Positions 24,101 to 33,100 of a stretch of 64,000 bases of DNA are shown here, one piece after another. Origin of the DNA: Paroedura picta (Eukaryota; Chordata; Lepidosauria; Squamata; Gekkonidae); NCBI RefSeq assembly GCF_049243985.1, contig NC_135380.1:20756501-20820500 (forward strand). Direction: 5' to 3'. How positions within the stretch are numbered: the first letter of the stretch is position 1; every line of letters begins with the position of its first letter. Both the position numbers and the translations under genes were made by a program. The notes beneath the pieces were generated by a model. That model saw only the letters and a list, made by a program, of their open reading frames with translations. It had not been told where the DNA came from and ran no database searches.

Positions 24101-27100
24101 GACTTTCCAACCCTCATCAGGCATCCGCTGCACGTCAAAAGTAGACACAAACAAGGAAAAAGGAAACTGCTGCGAAGAGAGAGGACAAGGTGGAAGGACA
24201 GACTCGAAACGCATATAGGCTGGCAAAGTGTGTGGGCCGGTTTCTATACCCAGCCCTGTTGCTTCATAAGCCCTCCTGTGCACACGCAATAGTGCCATGA
24301 AACATGCAAGCCAGAGCATGCCAGGGTGTATAAAAAAAGGTAGAAGAGCCTCACCAAGGCTCACCCAGCAGGTGTAGGGGGCAGTCTAATTCAAATACCT
24401 ACAGGAGGAGTGGCTGATCTAAGCAGGGGAAGGTGAAAGGTGTAAAGAGACTGCCTTTTGAAGGAGGAACTTGAACTAGGGATTCCTTGAGGATTCCCTC
24501 AGGCAGTGCTATCTCAATATAGCCTGCCAACCCCTGGGGAAACAGGCCAAATTCTGGTACCAGCCAGCCTAGGGTGGGGAAGGAGAATCTCTGAGTCATG
24601 CCAGTAGGAGGCCACACCCTAGACAGCGTCCTGCTGTTGAACAGTTTTACACTCTTCTTGTCCTCTCCCCCAACTTTTCCCTTTCCCAAAACAAGTTTCA
24701 CATACAGCTTGAACTACTGGCCACCAAAGCTACCCGCTTCCTCACTCTGGGTTCAGGCCAGCAGACACTTTGCCCTGAGGGCTACTTTACAGCTGATAGC
24801 TTTGCAGTCACACGCTGGGTCATGTGGGATTATTACAGGCCCAACTGGATTTATGTAATAGGCCCCGGCGAATTCCAACGGTGGCGGGGCCTGTAATTCT
24901 TCTTACAGCAGAATCTTTCACCTCCGCAAGACTTTCCGTGTGTACGTCACTTGGCTTTCTCTAGACTTTACCCAAAACAAGAACAAGCTTTAACTAACAA
25001 ACGCTGCCATTAAGAGTCCGGAAACTCAAGTAAGTGAATGTGTTCTGGCTCTCTCTTCTAGAGTTGCCACTGAGTTGTTGTTGCTGTTATTATCATCATC
25101 ATTATCATCATTATTAGTCATTCCTTTTATTTAGTTGTGAAGGAAGAATAATCTTTCCTGTTGGCTATTTTAAAGCCCCCCCCCCCCCTTAGTCAATTAG
25201 ACCTGTCAACATGCACTTGTATGAAAGCAAGTTTGGCTGTTTTCTCCTAAGGGAAAATATGCCCTCCCAAAGTCATCACACAAAGAATGCATACATTCTG
25301 GTTAGGGTTTCTAGTCCTCAAGGTAGAAAGAAAGGAATTCGAAGCCACCGAAAGGTTTAAAGACGGAACGGGCCTCAAACAAGTTTTGCAGGTGTCTGTC
25401 TTTTATGCTCCCCCCTTATAGGCTACCTTCATGTTCAAGTAACCCTTTGCTGCATTCTTTCCCCCAAAGTGTCTTCTCTTGTTCTGCCACTGCCACCAAA
25501 ACAGGGCTTACCCAAGCCACTCAACTGCAAAACACACTCATACTGCCGAAATAAATAAATAAATAAAAGTTTTGCAAATTAAAACAGGCTGTTGGAATTT
25601 GTTCTGATGACAGCATTTGAGCTTCCTTGACACAGAGCATGTGCACAGGCCACTGCATGTCCAAGACGTATTAGGAGAGCATCCGGACTGCTGATGCAAG
25701 AGGACAGCCATGGTTTACAGGGCAAACCAAGCAGACACTTCAAATTGCCTTCAGGATGGCGCATGCAATCGAACACTGTCCCTTTTCTCTCCTTCCCACA
25801 AAAAACAGCTGTGGGGGCTGGAACCAGTTAGACCCAGGCTGTGGTGAAAGGATTGCCAGGCGCTGCTGCCTCCCTTTCCAGCTCACCGGCTCCAGCTTAG
25901 CTGAGCACCATTTCTAAACCACCAACGGAGTCACAAAGCCAAGAAAGCAGATTTTGAACTGAGTGCAACTGAAATTAATATCTAGACAACCTTCAAACCA
26001 GGAAAGCAACCGTTCCACAAGCCTTTCACCCTCCTCCAGCTTAAAGGGCTTTTCTCCATATGGAGCCATGGCTCAAGTCCCGAGTACACATAACTACAGC
26101 TTCTCCCTCCAAATCAGGGATTCAAATAATTCCTCCGTGCACCTCCCAAAGTACATCCAGTATGTTGGCTTTGATTTCATGGATCTGCATGCACCATTTC
26201 AGTGTTTCTGAGCCCTGCAGATTAGATATGTACCAAGGAGGCTTGCAGCTAGTTATTTCATGTGCATGGGAGCAAGGGAGGAGACATCATAAATGCACGG
26301 TCAGACACCAAAACTCTAAGCAGATATTACCCACTGTTATTTAAGACTATTTCAATTTATATATATATATGTATAGGTTTATTGATTATTGACTATTTCA
26401 ATTTACCTTTCAAAGTTTTAGTTTTTACTGAGAAGTACCCAAATGCCTTTGCACACACTGGCTAGAATATTAGGAGCGGGGAGCTGGATTATTTTTTACT
26501 GAACTGTTGGTATACTCAACCATGAGAAAACTTCACGCATCTGAGTGACTGGTAGCTGTTGCTTTGAATGACTTCCATGGAAGCCAGGGGGAAAACAGCT
26601 TCATAAATGAGGAAAACAACCCTGCAGGGATTGCTGAAAGTACGGGAAGCCCCACAGCAACTGCAGGTGATTCCTTGGAGACCAGCTTTCAGGCACCCTC
26701 ACCTGTCCACCTGCAGCAGAAGCTGCCCAGAGCTCTGTTTTATCTTGTTCTGTGCCTCCACGTTGAGCATCTCCGCAGTGCTCTCACCATTGATGGAGAT
26801 GATGATATCGCCGGGCCGAAGGTCACCGAGGGCTGCTTTGCTACGCTCAGTCACCTGCATGCATGAGGGGTGGGGAGAAAGTTGGATAGAGTTGAGAAAA
26901 CAGAACAACATTCTTATTTCAACTACACCAAAGAAAGGACAAGCGAGATAAGCAGGCATTCAACTCCTCAGCAGAGACAACAGCTTCCAGGTGGGGCCTG
27001 GAAATCTTCTAGAATTACATATGGTCTCTGGATAGGGTTGCCAGCTTCAGATTGGGAACTACCTGGAGCTTTGAGGAGTGGAGCTTGAGGGGGGCAGTGT

Positions 27101-30100
27101 TTGGGGAGGGGAGGGACCTCACTTGGACCATAGAATCCACTTTCCAAAGTGGCGATTTTCTCCAGGTGATCACTGTCACTTGGAGATCAGCTGTAGTAGC
27201 AGGCTATCTCCAGCCACCACTGGTGCCACCAGATGACAGAGATCACTTCTTCTGGACAAGATGGCTTGTTTGGAGAATTAGCTCTATGGCATTATACACC
27301 CAATGAGACCTCTCCCCTCTCCAGCTTCTGCCCTCCCCTGGTTCCATCCCCGAATCTCCAGAAGCTTCCCAACCCAGAAGAGGAAAGCCTACTCCTCAAA
27401 GCTCTTGGGGAGTTGGAAAGGCATAACAGGTTTTGCTGTGCTTGCCTCTGGCTAATTTAACTGATGCTCTGAGTCCATGCACTCATCCATATTAAGGATT
27501 TAAAAATGGGTGTGCAGCTTTATGATTAACAGAAAGAGCTAATTAAGCCAGGCAGAAAAGCTCCAGAAGACTAACGCCGCAAAGCCAGTTTGGCACAATA
27601 TCTTTCACGTAATGAGCAAGACAGCAAAGAGAAAAATGCTATATTGACCACTGCTGACAGTGTTTGGACAGATTCAGAAAAGAATGGGAAAAGAGCATGG
27701 GCCTCTACTCAATAGTATGATAGCTGTAGCAAGATAACTCACTACAAATATGGGACAAAATTGTTGCACCACCAGTAGAGGAATGCTTACGGACGTGTTG
27801 GTGGTATAGTATGATTATGGGCAAGCTTACAGTATGTAAACAGTTAAGAGGAAGAAGGTTATATATTCAGGATTTATGAAAAGGCGGAGGCCTTATATTT
27901 GTCCCTGGAATATGTCAAAACCAGAGGAAGATGTGAAGGCTGAGACACTATATTTAGAGATTATTTCTATTTCTCAGTCTTGCTTTGTTATAAAGAGTTG
28001 TCTGTAAGTTTCTAGATTTAAGGGTCATTAACAAGAACTACATAGCTAAACTTAAGTAGACTTCAGGATATGCTGCCTGCCTGCCTTGTAATGTTTATAA
28101 TTTAATATAATTAGTTAAAATATTTGATATCTGTATTCTTTTTCTTTTCATCTCTGATTTAAGCTTAGTAATTATACATAACAACTACTAAAATAACATT
28201 ATGGGGAAAAAACTGCTTTATACCATGACGGAATAAGCTAGTTATGGGTAACGAGGTTCCAGAAAGCAGAACACTAGACAGGCAAGGCAACTTCCACATG
28301 GGGAAAGGAAGCAGGCCAACTTCCATGTCACACAGAACTCCTCAGACAAAGTTTGCTCTCTATGCAGTTGAGCACTGGATAATCCTGTTTGCAAGTGGAA
28401 ACTGTTATAAAGGAAAAAGAAAAAGCAGCAGTTTCACCACCACACCTTTAGGTCGCCCCAAGGTATGACAAACGCATACCTCCAAAAACGTACGTCTACT
28501 GTAAAAGGTGTTTTATGCAATTAAGATGATGACTATGTTAAGTTCCCTTCATTCCAGCATACAGAGTGTTGGGGCTTATAGGTTGTTTTGTAGAAGCAGC
28601 ACAGCTGCCAAAGGTTCTGCCAGCTTCTAAACGAAGTACACTGAAGACTTCCATAGTTACTTGGAACTACGGGTGGGCATGAGCCACTATCCGGGCCAAA
28701 CTCGGGCTGATTCAGAGCTCAGGAGCCAGTGTTTGGGGAAGGCACGTTCTTCAAACATTTGCTAGACTTTTGGCTGGTTTGGCTTGGCTATTTGTGGTAA
28801 GTCATTAAAATCTAACAGCTAAGCGGCAGAATCATGGCTGGGGAAAAGGAACAATCTCCACCCTCTTTCTCCTGGCTGTGGCCAACCGCAGCCAGAAGAA
28901 AGGGGGAGCTGAACTTGCCTGACCGGTTCAGTTTGGGTGAGGCCCGTTGAATTTGGGGTTCAGTTCAAGGGCCGCCCCAAACCCTGAACAAGTTTTTTTT
29001 TTTTAAGGTTTGCTCCCATCCCCACTTGAAACAGCAAAACATACAGGGACTGTACAATTAAGGGAACGGAAAAGATAAAATCCAACAAAGTTTCGGATTA
29101 TTACCTTTCATTAGCAATCACAAACAATTATATGATTAGCACTCCCATAGCACTTACATGGTTGAAAACACTCCTTGCCTATCACCACAGTAAAGATATA
29201 ATCTGGACATAAGTAAGTACAGATGTCCTGACATTTCTTAACCTCCTTGGTTCCCCAAGCTCAGTTTTCTGTTCAACTGCACCAATTGACAAATCTTTAT
29301 CCTATATTGTACAAAGGTTTGGCAGCTTCTTTTTGCATAGCAATGTGTTACAACAATGTACAAATTAGATTACTAACAGAGAGCCAATTGGATGCAGGGG
29401 CTTGAATGCTGCCCCAGGGACAGGGACACCCAGGTTCAAACCTCCCCTCAGCCATGAAGCTCACTGACCATAGACCAATAATCTCCTTTCACTCATAGCC
29501 TACCTCACTAGGTAGTCGTGCTTCTAATATGTGAAAAGGGAGAACCAGCCTGAGTTCCTTAGAAGAAGAGGAGGCTAAAGAAATGCAATGAATAAATAAA
29601 AACGCTAAAAACAAATCAACCCACTGCAACCTCTTCAACTCTTCTATTAATGAAGATATTTGCATTTCAAGCTAGCTTTCAGCAACATAGTCTTGAGAAT
29701 TAGCTACATTTGTAGTATTGCCTGGCTGGCAGCAGGAGAGATACCAGGGATTGAACTTGGAACCTTCTGCGTGCCAAGCAGATGCTCTAACACTGAGCCA
29801 CAGCCCCACCCCCCAAGACAGAAGCGTTGAGAACAGAGAGAATGCCATCAGACCATGATGACAATGCAAATTCCAGCAAATACAATCATATTGTTAATAC
29901 GTTCCATTACATATTTCTGGTAAGTCCTTGGAGGATGAGCTGATCTCACGGCTTAAGTGCCACTCAGCGCTTAACATCCACTCAGGGCGGCTGTCCCACC
30001 CCTGAGTGCCTCCTCCTCCAACCAGCTTGCCTGTCTGTGCAGTGGTCAGCCAATCGCCTTCCGTCTCCCACCCTTGACCACCCCCTCCTCCTTCCCTCTG

Positions 30101-33100
30101 AGGCTTGGAGGCTGCAGATCCTTGCTGCATGAGAGCTGCCCCTGCCGGTGAGTTCCCTAACAGCTGCCTGCAGCCTTTCCAGGTCCTGGGAGGAGGGGGA
30201 GGCCATCCACAGAGTTCTTCCACTCTATCCCCCCCCCCCCAAATCTAGTGCTCGTTGTATTCTTGAATGTATTGGGCTTGGCCCCTAGTTGTTAATATAA
30301 TACTGTTTCCGAGCATTTGTCTCAAGCCCTGGAATGGCACTACTTTTCTGAACAATTTCCCTCTTGTCAGCAGACAAAGGAAAGAGAGGGCAGTCTCCCT
30401 ATGCATTTGTATTCTGTGTCTTTGCAACTGAAGACGACCACTGTGAAGCCTGAAAATTTGCAAATTCCTGCACAAACATATGCCAGAACTACATCTCTCA
30501 TTTGTTTCAAAAGGCAGCAGCCAAGTTTTCTACAAACAGTCTGCTCACATGTATGAAGGGGTCCTTCCGGAATGCTAGCTCACTTAGTCAGATGTGAAAT
30601 AAGAAGGCTATTGCCAATGAAAATTATTTGCCTGGTAGCCCAAGGAAGCAAAGGACGCTTTATATTCCATGTGGTAAGACAAGGCTGCTCTGTTCCTCAA
30701 CACAGATCTAGAGGAACCGGCCTGCAAGAAGAGAAAGGGAATCACTGGTATGCTTTCACAGAGGGGCCATGGCTCAGTGACAGAACATCTGGTTTGAATG
30801 CAGAATATCCCAGGTTTAGTCCTCAGGATTTCCAGTTAAATGAATCATGTAGCAAATGATGTGAAAGATCTCTGCTCTAACCTGAGACTTTGGGGAGCTG
30901 TTGCCACTCGAAGCAGACAATACTGACCTTGATAGAGCAAGGCCCTGACTCGGCATAAAGCAGCTTCCTGTGGATGATTTACAGTTAGCCCGCAATAAGC
31001 CCAGCTTTCTTACAGATGCACAGGACATTAATTAGAGGCTAAAACGAAAATGAACTTAAGAAACAGCCCCTAACTTAATAACATCTATGAGTCTTGCAGT
31101 TGATCTGTCTCCATTAATCCCGGACAAATAATCATATCAGCAATAGCAGGGATCTCTTTGTATGCCGAAGAGATGGGGAGAATGTTAAGCTCCCGCACTA
31201 GCACACACTAACCCAGGGATTCCCAGCCTGGGGGTCCATGGGAACTGTGAAGGGGGTTTGCAGGAGCTGAGAAGTGGGGAGGGGGCGCAGTCTGGGCTGC
31301 TTTCGGAGCTCCTACTCTTCTTTCTGGCCTACACGAGGCAGAGCCAGCATAGCAGTAATAAAGGCAGAGGGAGGGAGCAAAGGAGGGCTAAGAGTGCAGA
31401 CAGTGATGTCACTTCTGGGGGCGTGGCCAGCTGACATCACTTCTGGGGCTCCTCGGATTCTGAAAAATTATTTCAGGGGCTCCTCCACAGTCAAAAGGTT
31501 GAAAAAGGCTGCATTAACCCAAGACAGACAACAAAGAGCATGGCTGAACCATTAAAAATATTTTTGGCAATGCAACAAAGCTTGTTGATTCAGGATAGCA
31601 ACATCTGAAGGCACCCGCAGCATACTTTGGATGAAGACTGGCTCCTACATGACACTTACTGGACACTGAAAGTGCTTACCTTGACCAGGGCCTGCTTTTG
31701 AAACATTAGAGACCTCAATTAGTTTTATCTGGCCTTCTGGTCCACAGAATTGCCTAAGGTCCATAGTGTCCCGAGTATATAATGCCATTTTATGTAAAGG
31801 GTCTAACTGTGTATGACAATTCTTGCATTTCTTGCATACTGTTTTTATATCATGGCTGACCATTTATAAAGGCGGCAGCACCAAAACGCATCTGGCCAGT
31901 GGAGGCATTGGTATGCATGTATTAACTTATTTTATTGACGCTATGCTAAAAGCCTTGGGTTTTTAGCTTTAATATATATTAGTACTAAATTTTAAAACTG
32001 TGTTCTACCCTGCAGAGGCATAAATTCATTACCCTTATTTTGACCTTTTCATGTTCTTGCCACTGGCAGGCAGCCAAAGTCATGGGAACAGCTGAAATTC
32101 TAGGAGATGTGCAGGCCCCACCTGGAGGATGGCAACCCTGTGGAGTGCCGAGCAAGGCAGTGGGTGAGCCAGCACCCACAGGTGGTGCCACTGGCCTCTG
32201 AAGGGCCAGCAGAGACACCGTGGCTTGGCTCCACTTGCTCCTGGCTGCCTGTGGCCCTGCAAGTTCCACAGCCGCTGCCCTCCCCGCCCCCCCCCTGTGT
32301 AAATTCCAATCTTGGTCAGAAGAGCAACCTGCCAAGGCACATTCAGCTCCTCCTGAGCCAGGCCAAAACGCAGGGGAAATTCCCTTAGTCAACAAAAGCA
32401 TCCAAGGCAAAGTCAGGAAGAAATGCACTAGACCCCCTCCTGCTTGCAATCAACCTGGACACAGAAATCCCGTTCCCATAGAGTAGGATTCTTGAAAAGA
32501 CGGTAAACAGGATCTGTTCTCCTCATTAGTCTGAAGGGTCACGCTTGGCTCAGCGCCCAAGCCACAGAAAGAAACGGCTTCCTTTACAGCCTCAACCCCA
32601 AGCAACCGCACAGCGTTCCAAGGCAGACAAAATGCTCCGCATTCCAGGATGTCCTGCAGACCCCATAGACATTCATTGAAGGAACAGCCCAGCCAACCAA
32701 ACTGCTCTCTCTGGCTTCTCCAAAGGCACTTCCACTCCCCACTCAAAGCATGCGGCAAGCTTTCAGCAAGACAGAGTGGGAATACAGAGCTTTCTTGTTC
32801 AAGGGCTTGCTGTGACCTCCAGCTGCAGTCCAAGCTCTGGAATCTAGCCCTGAGTGCAATGGCAGCTGCAAGCCATACCCCTGGTGGGACATACAGGCTA
32901 CCTCCTGCAGCTCCATCAGCAATGCCTTTCCCCCAGTCAGTTTGCACAGAGTCTTAAGATCATGCGCAGCACACCTGTTTGACTTCATTCCCGAGCCAAC
33001 CTATTGTTCGGTCCAAGCTAGCATTCTGTATCCAGTGGGAGCATGGAATACAAAGACCAGACTAGATCAACTCTCTCCGTTAAGTCCAAAATGCATACGA

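Larger units (their letters stand above)
18041..26702 (-). other. PDLIM2 intron, 8.7 kb, with tandem repeats
   Basis: It contains a SINE with target duplication, a foldback element, one member of the 370-bp inverted pair, a tRNA-SINE and the 440-bp tandem block. 18600-19900, 20800-22300 and 24070-26690 show only homopolymer tracts and simple TTATTATCATCATC-type sequence (25080-25125) that I can name. Confidence 0.55.

Noticed and set aside
31645-31863. 72-codon minus-strand frame with several Cys/Lys residues
   Set aside because: CKKCKNC suggested a zinc knuckle, but spacing fits no known motif and no neighbouring coding signal was found.
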